From Engraulis encrasicolus (Eukaryota > Chordata > Actinopteri > Clupeiformes > Engraulidae): a stretch of DNA of 64,000 nt. The stretch lies in contig NC_085868.1 in the NCBI RefSeq assembly GCF_034702125.1, forward strand, positions 44,416,905 through 44,480,904. Reading direction: 5' to 3'. Shown one piece after another: positions 55,180-64,000 of this stretch; positions within the stretch are counted from its first letter, which is position 1; every line of letters starts with the position of its first letter. A model generated the notes under the pieces. That model worked only from the letters and a program-made list of their open reading frames with translations, had not been told where the DNA came from and ran no database searches. The translations under genes were made by a program, and so were the position numbers.

Positions 55180-55486
55180 TACTTAGCACCGCAGTCTTCC
55201 CTGAGGAGAGAAGCAAGGCGTTAGAGCTTCTCAGCAGGGCTGGACTGAGGGAGAAATAGGGCCCAGGCACTTGACTTAAAGGGGCCCCCTCATAATTAGC
55301 AACGCAGAACTGAACACCTATTGTCAGAAATGTAAATAAATAAATAAACAAAACATTTTGCGTTTCTGAAAATAGGGGCCCACGAGGGTGCGGGGCCCAC
55401 TGGGAAATGCCCGCTATGCCAGATGGCCAGTCCAGCCCTGTACTTAGCACTGCAGTCTTCCCTAAGGAGAGAAGGCGCTAAAGCCT
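55180..55486. repeat. ~45-bp direct duplication flanking a MITE
   Basis: TACTTAGCACCGCAGTCTTC (55180) and TACTTAGCACTGCAGTCTTC (55441) start ~45-bp copies that continue CCTGAGGAGAGAAG. The MITE at 55235-55440 lies between them. Confidence 0.85.
55235..55440. mobile_element. hAT-type MITE, GGGCCC-rich
   Basis: The ends CAGGGCTGGACTG and, inverted, CAGGGCTGGACTGG are accompanied by paired GGGCCC blocks. The immediate 8-bp flanks do not match, but a 45-bp duplication surrounds it. No coding. Confidence 0.82.
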
Positions 55487-55739
55487 ATTCATAGATACTG
55501 TACATGTACATGGAGCATTGTTGTGTCCCATGGCCAGCACATAGTCTCTACAGTACGTAGGTGGTTAAATAGGTTCGGTCCACCTCTCTGTGTGCGTGTG
55601 TCGGGTCATTGTATTACATATGTGGAGGCTGCAGCTGGACTGCACCTGATCCGCTCACTCGCCACTCACGGATCAAATCAGAACCGCACATGCACATGCA
55701 CACAATCGCGTTCTGTCTTTTACACACTACACACATGTG

Positions 55740-55796
55740 CACGCACACGCACGCATGCACGCACGCACACACACACGCACACACGCACAAACACAT
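55740..55796. repeat. (CACG)n/(CA)n simple repeat
   Basis: Alternating CACGCA and CACA units. Confidence 0.9.
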
Positions 55797-55849
55797 AGTG
55801 TGCCAATCCATCAACAAAATACAGTAGAAAGCCTTGTACAAATAGAGCG

Positions 55850-56527
55850 CTAGAGAGTATCATCTCTGAAAGTGCTGCTGGTCGACATTGTGTTATTACT
55901 TGAACAGCTTAGAGAGGGGGAAAAAACATTCCCATTCTGACACTGAAATGAAACTATTCACTACACTAAAGTACAACTGGGGTAAAACCTGTCATTTTGG
56001 TTATTGCTTCAGTTGTCATTTTTTAAAGAACACAAAAACTGCAGTTTTGATTTAGTTATCTTTCCAAGGCACCGCCAGTGTTGTCCCATTTACGGATGGT
56101 TATGCCTACCTCCCACATAGGCTACTAACAGTGAACTTTTTTTATTATTTACTTTTTTTTCGATTTGCATATTTTCACTTGTTTTAGCTTCCCGTGTCAC
56201 TCCTTTGGCCCCAGCAGGATGTAGTAGGCTATACTGGCATGGATTTGGAATATAAAGAAGGTAGCTCTCTTTGATCCGCCAAAAGTAGAGCAGGTTGGAG
56301 AGGATGACGCTGTCCTACATGTGCTCCAGCCAAATGAAGTAGAGGGTAGATGGCGTGCGCCACTCGCCATGGCAACAGCGCACTTGAGCTTCGTGCTTGG
56401 TTATTTCTTATAAATAAACAATTGCATGATGGTAATATATAATCACTAATAACTAATGTGCAATACAGGCCTGTACTGTACTTCTGCTCCATGAGACATT
56501 AGTATGACATGGTATTTCTTGAATTTC
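55850..56527. other. no gene seen
   Basis: Non-coding; nothing recognised. Confidence 0.4.
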
Positions 56528-56530
56528 TTA

Positions 56531-56786
56531 GATGTGGTTTACACATACAGTATATGGATATTTTTGAAAACTGATTGGTTTTTGGCCTTCCGTTTACACG
56601 TAAACAGAGTCTTAAATCTACTTAGGCTATCAAAAATCCGGCTTTAAATATAGGCCTATCCCATTTAGGGGGCTAAAATGCTCCTGTTAATGGAGTTTTT
56701 ATTTTTATCCGCATGTTGCCTTTACACATAAACAGATGAAAAAAAAATCCACATTTTAAAATATCCAGATACGTGTAAACAGCACC
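56531..56786. mobile_element. MITE (family M2, copy 2)
   Basis: Flanked by TTA (56528-56530 and 56787-56789). The left end GATGTGGTTTACACATAC and, inverted from the right, GGTGCTGTTTACACGTATC match in TG-GTTTACAC-TA, followed by GGATATTTT on both sides. Related to the unit at 23495-23772. Confidence 0.8.
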
Positions 56787-56799
56787 TTAGTTTTATCAG

Positions 56800-57300
56800 A
56801 ATATCTCTATAAAATGTTTTCTCTGACAAATATAAATCATGGCCCTCCTCTGAGCTGGCTGCTACGTTGTGGCTATGGCCGTAACTACCACTGAGGACAC
56901 AGAGGTCATGTCCTCAGTATTTTTTTTTTTCAGAAGTATAAAATGTATCTATAATGAAAATCGATGTATGATCAACAATGATAAATTCCATCTGTATAAA
57001 CCACCCCCATTTATCCTCAAGACAATGATTAGTGAAAACGAACTCAGGAGTTTGACTGAAGAGTTTGAAGCATTCTAAATATACAGTATGCAGTACAGCA
57101 CGCAGTATTCAACCTCGGTATTTGAAAATGTCGCGTTACGGCCCTGTTTGTGGCACGCCCAAATGAAGTACTGAAGGCTATTAGCTACTTGACCTTTCTT
57201 ACCATCACTCTTTCACGTGATGACACACACCTAACTGTGTCTATTTGTAGAAGATTATGTTCACCCTAACTCTGTGTAGGTGTGTTCCTGGTAGCTTTAA
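56800..57300. other. no gene seen
   Basis: Non-coding; nothing recognised. Confidence 0.4.
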
Positions 57301-57306
57301 GCCCAT

Positions 57307-57608
57307 TGGGAAACTCCAACTCCCATTGTCATTGTGACACAGCACTCCACAGCACACAAGTGAACACTGCACACTGCACACAACGAAATTGCATTTATGC
57401 CTCACCCGTGCAAGGGGGCAGCCCTCAGTGGCGCCCCATGGGGAGCAGTGCGGTGGGACGGTACCATGCTCAGGGTACCTCAGTCATGGAGGAGGATGGG
57501 GGAGAGCACTGGTTGGTTGTTCCCCCCACCAACCTGGCGGGTCGGGAGTCGAACCGGCAACCTCTGGGATGCAAGTCTGACGCCCTAACCGCTCACCCAT
57601 GACTGCCC
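57307..57608 (-). mobile_element. tRNA-derived SINE (minus strand), ~300 bp
   Basis: On the minus strand it starts GGGCAGTCATGGGTGAGCGG, with an A-box-like TGAGCGGTTAGGGCG. The B box GGTTCGACTCC follows (57546-57556). The body reads CCCGCCAGGTTGGTGGGGGG, then ATGCAATTTCGTTGTGTGCA and an ACAATGACAATGGGAGTTGG tail. This body is common in teleost genomes. The several overlapping open frames are non-coding. TSD not resolved. Confidence 0.85.
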
Positions 57609-57614
57609 TTTACC

Positions 57615-59045
57615 TAGGCTACATGCTATACTGGTCTTGGCTTTGCTCCAATGACTATTACATAGTTCAGCAAATACTTGAGGAACACTTGGCCACCAAG
57701 TGCACATGGCACATGCACGCTCTTCAGGCTCCGCCATGCCGTGATGCAACATCTTCGGCTCTGCTACACTTGCTCAGGAAAAGAGCTTAATCAGGTACAT
57801 TCTGAGTTTTCCCTGGCAGGGGAACTCCACCCACTTTGTCGGGAAGCAATGAACTTTGAGCATCTCCAACGGTCCTCGGTAGAGGCGTGTTCAAGGCAGT
57901 GACGTGGTTTAAGCAGGGACGTTCTATTGGGACTAAGAAAATGTTTGGTTTACACTTTGGCTCAGCCTTTTCTGCCCTCGACCAGTAGCAAACCAAGGGA
58001 GGATGGTCAACCATGCCGTTTGAGAATGTTAGTTGTTATGCTCTTGGACAGACCAGGTCTCGAAGAGATTTGAAAGTCATGATGCACACTGTATGCTGCA
58101 TGCATGCACGCTGTCCACAAGTCTCGACAGAGTCCAAATACCAATGCAACACAGAGGATAACGGTCTCACAACTAAGCTACAATTTCCTGTTACATTAAA
58201 TGAGATTCTTGTTGGATTCTAAAACACAACAAACCATTTCCTAAGGCCTATGGGACATGTTTGTGTAATGTCCAAAAGGACTGTCCAGTTTTGTTTTTTC
58301 TTTAATTACAGAGTGCAGATTTTGACTCAGGGAATTCTTTAATTAAAGAGCTTAGTGAACAGTGTCGAAACCAATCCCTCGTCGATTCCACACACCTTGA
58401 GGATTGCTAATATTCTTTGTATAGCTGTATTGCTAAGGAGTTATATATACTCTCAATTGCCTAGACTTACTGACGAACATATTATAGCCTATATGGTAAA
58501 GTCACTAATACTGGCAAATCCTAACTGGACCATACTATAAATGTCGAAAATTAAAGACATTTTGAGAATCTTTTAGGACAATTTTAAATGTATGCAATTT
58601 TGTTTTGTTAGCCTACTGTGTGTTTATTTCGAGCAAGAGTGGACAAATATAATTCATAAGCAGTTAATATGCGAATATGCTGAGGAAAAAAGGAAAAGGG
58701 CAAAACCTGTGTGCTGGATAACAAGACGGCATCACAACAACAGCAGTGACAAAAAAAAGGCCAAGGAGCGCGCCGCTCAGGCAGGCAAACAGTGGGAACT
58801 CGCTGCACCACAAGGCAACTATTTGCATATTCCTGGCCCTCCTGTTGTGTTCACTACTAATATATCTTTCTAAAAGGCTTGCCACCTCTGTATCATTAGA
58901 GCTCGGGATGTGACTGCCAGTTCGAAGCATCATGGAAGAGGTACGGTAAGAGCTGGGTCGGAGTTAGGATTGCAACATACCTAGCCTGCATAATGGGTTT
59001 CGGTTGGTATATTGTGCAATTTTGCCAGTGGGATTATGCCTCCTC
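57615..59045. other. no gene seen
   Basis: Unique-looking DNA; open frames here are short and without domains. Confidence 0.4.
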
Positions 59046-59639
59046 TGCACTGTAAAACCTTATAAGTTGAGTTTACTTACAAAAACCCAGAAAAGTGGTT
59101 GCCCTAGAAAAACTAAGTAATTATGAATGATTAAACTTACAATCTTTTGTGACCTCAACTGTTGTATATACTCATTATATGTAAAAGTTTAAGTTAAATG
59201 TACTTAAGTCCAAATTGATTAAACCTACCATCTTCCACAGTAGTAACTGTTTACTGTGGCCACACCACAGTTAGTTACTGTCACCCTACCCACACTACCA
59301 TGATCCCGCCCCTCCATTCATCACCACAAAAGAGGTAGCTACCATGTTATTGTGGCACCTCCCATTCCTCACCATGACTGAGACAACTGTGGCATGGAAC
59401 CAGTCCATCACACTGCTCTATTGTATTAATAGACCAAACTATCCATAACCATTGAGAAATTCAAGATTCTGCAGTATGTGCAATATTATTACCATTTAAT
59501 TATTGTAATCTCCTGGATGATAGTACATTAACCAGTGTGCATAGAATACTCTAGTTGAGCATAATTAGACAATCCTGAAATGTCAAGTAAGCAACACACC
59601 AAAAAGGATACCTGCTACCACAATACTCACTACCAACTA

Positions 59640-59930
59640 AATACCTAGCCAGCCAACAAACCAGTCCACCAGCCAACCAAAAGAGTCAGTTGTCAGCTAG
59701 CCAGCCAAAGAGCCGGCTAACCAACTAACACTCAGTTAGTCAGCCAACTAACCAACAAACAAGTCAGTTGTATGGCTAGCCAGCTAACAAACCAGCCATA
59801 CAGTCAACCAAAAGAGTCAGTTAGCCAGCCAACCAGCTGGCCAACAAACAGTCAATTGGTTGGTCAGTTAGCTCACTAACCAACAAGCCGGACAGAGAGC
59901 CAGCGAACCAGTCATTTAGGCAAGCAACTC
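59640..59930. repeat. cryptic (CCAACNAG)-type repeat
   Basis: Irregular mixture of AGCCAACC, CAGTTAGC and CAACAAAC words over ~290 bp. No fixed period. Confidence 0.8.
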
Positions 59931-60126
59931 AAGCATTGTGACAGTCTGAGTTTTTATAGAGGTGAAAGTTAACCATGTGACCAGAGTAATCAGGCATGTG
60001 GCAGCTGCAGGTAGTAATTCAATGAACTTGTAACAGTCCTATGTACTCAAGTGAGGGCAGGTACTAATTGACAGGTTGATTGGGCACTACCATTGTTCCT
60101 GGTTGATGGTAGGCAATGTCAATTAT

Positions 60127-60362
60127 TAAAGAAAAAGAAAAGAATGCCGCACACTCTGCTCCATGTTTTAATGGTGAAGTGACGTTTTGGCCGTCTGGCC
60201 TTCTTCAGTTTGAAGAAGGCCAGACGGCCGAAACGTCACTTCACCATTAAAACATGGAGCAGAGTGTGCGGCATTCTTTTCTTTTTCTTTAACATTTATA
60301 TGCTCAGGAAGCCAGCACCTCAAGAAAGACTTTATTGGTGTGCGATACCTCTTTTTTTCTAA
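60127..60362. mobile_element. palindromic retroposon-like insertion (family P, copy 2)
   Basis: Flanked by the perfect 16-bp direct repeat AGGCAATGTCAATTAT (60111-60126 and 60363-60378). The palindrome arms 60126-60207 and 60211-60292 are 82 bp with a 3-nt spacer and one mismatch (60188/60230). A ~70-bp unpaired part follows (60293-60362). In inverse orientation the layout equals copy 1: unpaired part, then palindrome. Both copies share CGTTTCGGCC, CATGTTTTAA, GAGCAGAG, AATAAAG and CTTGA(A)GGTGCT. Confidence 0.9.
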
Positions 60363-60876
60363 AGGCAATGTCAATTATGTCATGCAGCATTTGACTTTCA
60401 ATTGTGCAATGGCACTTCACAAGATAGCCTAATTTTACTAGGTGGCAATATTCTGATTTAAAATTGGATGCTGCAGCGTGGCCATATTGTCAGTTGAAAT
60501 TTGAAACGATCTGTTAACATGAAACACACTGCAGGAATACATTCAACTGCCCACATCTGGGTAGAGGCCAGTTGGTGCAGCCTGAAGAAAAAGAGGCGGG
60601 GTCATAACCAAAACTTATGAATTTAATCCATTCAACTAAAACATATTCATCTGAACAACTATTTCCTCAAATAAGTTGTCAATACTCAGTATTCTTCAGA
60701 AATGCCATCAAACTTCTATTTTTTAGTGCATTTTAATTAGTCTTGGTAAGTACATTTGATGTCTGGGTTTACAGTGTGTGGTAAAAATTGATTCTGTGGA
60801 AACGAAGCATGTGAGCAGCATTTAAGAAAACAACAAAGACTTGTTACTGCTGTGGCATTCAGGGCACAGGGTTGTG

Positions 60877-60952
60877 GTGTGTGTGCGTGCGTGCGTGCGT
60901 GCGTGCGTGCATACGTACGTGCGTGCAAGAGAGAGAGAGAGGGGGGGGGGGA
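60877..60952. repeat. (GTGC)n, (GA)n and G-run
   Basis: About nine GTGC tetramers, then GAGAGAGAGA and a G10 run. Confidence 0.95.
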
Positions 60953-60954
60953 GA

Positions 60955-62570
60955 CCTAAGAACAAAGAGCAAGGGTAATACAATGGGTACATCCTACAAT
61001 GATCCACAACTTTCACTGAAAACAGATTTATAGGCATATTCTGTGTGCATAAAAGAGAAGGTTATCTTAAAAGTCATTACAAAATCAATGCAGCATGTTG
61101 GCAATATGTAGGCCTGTGCATTGTATATGGTATGTAGGCCTACTGTATGGGATAAAGTAAGTTTAGGTACTTGGTGTTTTGCAGCAAATACCACAAGTGC
61201 ATTGTATGTTTAGGGTTACATCAAATATTAAACTGAGCTTGGACACTTTTTCAGACAAAATAAGGTCTGAAGATTGCTGGTAATTACTGGTGATTTAACG
61301 AAGACATTTCTAAAAATATTGGTAAATGCACTGTAAGGTTTAAAAGGCCACCACATTCCTTGTTTATTACAAAACCTTTCCACATGATTTTGGGCAAAAA
61401 CACATTAACAAGGTTTAACCTGGGGTTGAATAATCACACATTTTGTATCAGACAGGGTTGTTGGGTACAAATTCAGTGGTTGTACATGTGTAATAAAGTT
61501 TTTATGCAGCGTGACATGGTGCTTATTATACTAACAGTCTTGCCATTGTTTTTCTACATGCATGTCGACTGCATAATGCACCATAACCAATAGGCCAACC
61601 ATGAGGACTGGGAGGCTGAGAGCTCAAATTGGATATATGGCTGTGTCCTGTTAAAACCTTTGAAAACTGAATAGTGCAACTCCTGCATATCTGTTGGTAG
61701 GCCAAATATTGAATGTTAACAACAGTATAGCCTATTTCAGATAATAATGTTTCAGTGGCTCCACTCCGTAGTAGATGTATGCATTCTAAATTAGAGGTGG
61801 AGTGTGCTTTAGCACTGCCAGAACAGGCCCTTGACCGAGCCCTCAGCAGCACTGTGTACTCCAAAGTGCTGTTGTTACTATGCAACACGTGCTGCCCAAT
61901 ATAAAATATAAAATCTGACCTTAATGCATGACATTGTGCACAGCCCCCCCTCTGTAAAACTGTCATGTGTATCAAAACAATGTGTGATGGCTCCTGTTTT
62001 AGGTCTTGGGGGGATAAACCTTATTTCCACAGAGGTTGGCACAGTATTAGCCTTTTTCCATGTTAAAGAAACAGCACCGTGAGCCAGCAGCCCATATAGC
62101 ATGCCATTTTATGGACTGAAAGCAAAATGTCAGAAGATGTCACTTCTTCACACTGATCAATTGTGGCAACACGAATCAAAATAGAGGTCACCACTTTGGC
62201 TGCTAGGGACAAACAATAAAAGCATGATACTTTGATGAATTGTGGTTCAGGCGGCAGGGGGGGGGGGGTGCCTCACTAAGTGTACCATGTGTGTTGCTGA
62301 CTGCATTATTTACTGCTAAAGGCACCTCTGACTGATGCGTTGGTTGATAAAATAAACACAAAAGAGAAGCGTGATCCGCCAGGAGGAACTTGTCCTTCAG
62401 GGCTCTGGGCTATGTTCTGAATGTCATTAGACGTATATAGGCTAAAGCTCAAAGTATCACCACTACCACGCAAGATTGGATCAATAATAGTCTGCAGGAT
62501 ACGCCTAAAACAAAACGCTATAGTCTTTAATGCACCGGCCGGGGTGTGGGTGGATGGACATGTGTGTGCG
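60955..62570. other. no gene seen
   Basis: Unique-looking AT-rich DNA; the open frame at 61526-61975 (minus) has no recognisable domain. Confidence 0.4.
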
Positions 62571-62573
62571 TCA

Positions 62574-62722
62574 GTGCTACTCGTCAGCTTTGGATAGGCA
62601 CGGGACAAAGACATATGAAAGGGCCCCAAACCCAATAGATAGGCCTAAAATGGAATGAGGATCCAATTCTTGGCCCCCTCTCTCCCTGGGCACATGGCAA
62701 CTGACCCCTTTGTCCTCCCTGT
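62574..62722. mobile_element. short interspersed repeat (family M3, copy 3, inverted)
   Basis: Contains GTCAGCTTTGG, GGGACAAAG, GAAAGGGCCCC, CCAATTCTTGGCCCC and GGGCACATGGCAACTGACCC, matching copies 1 and 2 in reverse orientation with more divergence. Confidence 0.68.
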
Positions 62723-62795
62723 CGGCTTCGCTGGTGTGCGCAAAATAAACTTTGTTTACCTTCTCCAAAGCAGTTAGCATGGCGAATGTGCATTG

Positions 62796-63481
62796 ATTAT
62801 TTTATTGGCTACACAACAGGGGCACAAAGGTGTCGCGAAAGGTTTGCGGTGGATATTATTGGATATATTGGAGTCTTCACTGGAATCACTCCTGGTAAAT
62901 TGGCCACTGTGTGTGTGCGCTTGTGTGTGAGAGAGAGCGTGAGAGAGGAAGGAGGAGCCGAACGCAGGGGGAGCGCGCCGTGGTGCGAGAGCATGCACAC
63001 CGACGGGGGCTAATGGACAGAGGCAGAAGCCAAGAAGTCTCTGTTTTCACGTCTGCCTAACCTAGTCGCGGTTGGCAGTCACTCTGCTTGTCAAGTGAAA
63101 GGAAGTGGACGGCGGTGGCAGAACCGTATCTGAATATCAATGTAGAACTGGAGCACAACATATCCGGAGCTTACCGGGGATAAAAGAAGAAGTGGGGTCA
63201 CAATTACAATATATTGCCCACACATTGCAAGGGTGAAGAAGACAACGTGAATTGTTTGACTTCAAGCGGTGACTATTGGGATAGTTTGACACCAGGAGAA
63301 TGTCTCCGACTTTTTCCCGATGTATGATACTGGACTCGTTTGCCAGCATTCATGGCTATGACCATCTCTAACGGCAGAAGACCACGGAGAACTTTCTTTT
63401 GTTTGGCTCGTTAATGCGGTTTTTTGAAATGCACCATATCGTTTGTGGGCTACCAACCAGTCTTTGGATTAACTACTGACT
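62796..63481 (+). promoter_or_regulatory. candidate promoter and 5' UTR of a host gene
   Basis: Two inverted CCAAT boxes (ATTGG near 62802 and 62868) precede a G+C- and CpG-richer stretch (62930-63120) with GAGAGAG and GGAGCCG motifs. It leads without recognisable repeats to an ATG exon at 63482. No TATA box is seen. This is the only part of the window that looks like a CpG-type vertebrate promoter, but the call is inference. Confidence 0.3.
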
Positions 63482-63498
63482 ATGGCGCAGCGCATTGG
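63482..63498 (+). CDS. candidate first coding exon (MAQRIG...)
   Basis: ATGGCGCAGCGCATTGG has A at -3 and G at +4 (strong Kozak context) and is followed at once by GTAAGT, a consensus donor. It would encode MAQRI plus a split Gly codon. The gene would continue outside the window, so its identity is unknown. Chance occurrence cannot be excluded. Confidence 0.3.
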
Positions 63499-64000
63499 GT
63501 AAGTGGTGGTCTTTACCAGTACAGCCAATCAAGCACAGCATTGGCTTGAAATTCCCACTAATTTTCAGTATGCTGAACTCACCTATACGATTTGCTTCAA
63601 GTCTACCCTTATCTCAAAGTCGAATCAAGTGATGAGGACTAATAGTAGGATAGCCGAGGATGCGTCTCTAAACGCAGGACATGTCAAGGCTTGCACTTGG
63701 CTTCACGAAGGTGTTTTTGTATCACGCACCGTTTCCCAACGTTTCGTTTGTCTGAAGACAATCCATTTTCAACCTTATCCCCAGTAACCTACCGGCCGAG
63801 AGCGTGTCAGATTAATTCATTGTGGTGATGAAGGAGCCTGACTCCAAAGCTGCACTGGGGGCAGAGAAAAGTTAATCGGAAATGGTTACATTTGTGAATT
63901 GCGCTTTGGAGAATGTGGGTATACATTAGCCTCCCGTGGCTTATGTGAACAGGGCATTGTGGCTTGGTTGCAGCAGGGCTGAAGAATTGAAACTTGGGGT
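63499..64000. other. possible intron 1 or flank, nothing recognised
   Basis: No coding domain or repeat is seen. The open frame at 63503-63787 is unremarkable. Confidence 0.35.

Larger units (their letters stand above)
59048..60776. mobile_element. candidate EnSpm/CACTA-like non-autonomous element
   Basis: The ends CACTGTAAAACC and, inverted, CACTGTAAACCC are followed on both sides by ...TACTTAC. The CACTG terminus suits EnSpm-type elements. No matching 3-bp TSD is visible and there is no transposase. It contains the low-complexity CCAACCAG tract and the palindromic insertion at 60127-60362. Confidence 0.5.

Noticed and set aside
57282..57902. Several overlapping plus-strand open frames of 60-106 codons
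   Set aside because: Most lie within a minus-strand tRNA-derived SINE whose A and B boxes and body are recognisable. The remainder has no domain.

Overview
The window looks like repeat-saturated DNA from a ray-finned (teleost) fish. Three things support this: fish-type DNA transposon families (hAT, PIF/Harbinger, Tc1), fish-type tRNA-derived SINEs and LINE fragments, and long (GT)n/(CA)n tracts. I see no rRNA, no genuine tRNA, no CRISPR array, and no complete host protein gene. Most reading frames are transposon remnants or translations of simple repeats.

0-14 kb: a stratified transposon stack. A minus-strand hAT transposase of the ZMYM1-like type (pieces at 13.95-13.57, 5.15-4.91, 4.37-3.91 and 2.57-1.93 kb) is broken by three insertions. 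These are a 1344-bp element (TSD CACA), a 529-bp Harbinger-type MITE (TSD TTA) and an 8.4-kb ZBED-like hAT (5157-13564, perfect 8-bp TSD). Joining the flanks across one TSD copy re-establishes the reading frame at the CACA site and at the 8-bp site. At the MITE site it rejoins the codons, although a separate old lesion lies just downstream. The ZBED-like hAT is invaded by a PIF/Harbinger element (8262-13485, TSD TAA) that carries a broken HARBI1-like nuclease and an apparently intact two-exon MADF/SANT-like partner gene. The nuclease is split by a further 1340-bp hAT-type insertion (9177-10516). Three tandem symmetric exons at 0.9-1.8 kb and a TTF-type hAT N-terminal half at 19.2-19.9 kb lie on the plus strand.

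14-33 kb: two SINE-like modules, a 3.6-kb TIR element (14901-18526, TSD TAA), and a ~168-bp tandem satellite rich in AGGTCA half-sites (20.2-21.0 kb). A THAP fragment sits inside an inverted repeat (22.5-22.9 kb) and a foldback element is invaded by a MITE (23.3-23.8 kb). A ~4.3-kb Foldback-like element (24.0-28.3 kb) has arms containing ~152-bp tandem subrepeats. A ~3.2-kb element with ~130-bp TIRs (29.27-32.51 kb) contains a coding segment with an HAISGCDT motif and a Cys-rich CXC-like tail. A Ty3/gypsy integrase remnant follows.

33.7-38.7 kb: a ~5-kb element with ~530-bp terminal inverted repeats, filled with LINE reverse transcriptase fragments and a Tc1 transposase fragment.

38.7-64 kb: mostly non-coding, intergenic- or intron-like DNA with scattered MITEs (several with exact TSDs), two good tRNA-derived SINEs, long microsatellites and local duplications. 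At the right edge (62.8-63.5 kb) a G+C-richer segment ends in a short ATG exon with a consensus splice donor. It may be the 5' end of a host gene that continues beyond the window.

The most unusual signal is a pair of related insertions (31015-31315 and 60127-60362). Each consists of a short unique stretch plus a perfect or near-perfect palindrome, and each is flanked by a 16-bp direct repeat. This suggests retroposons copied together with a snap-back inverted duplication.
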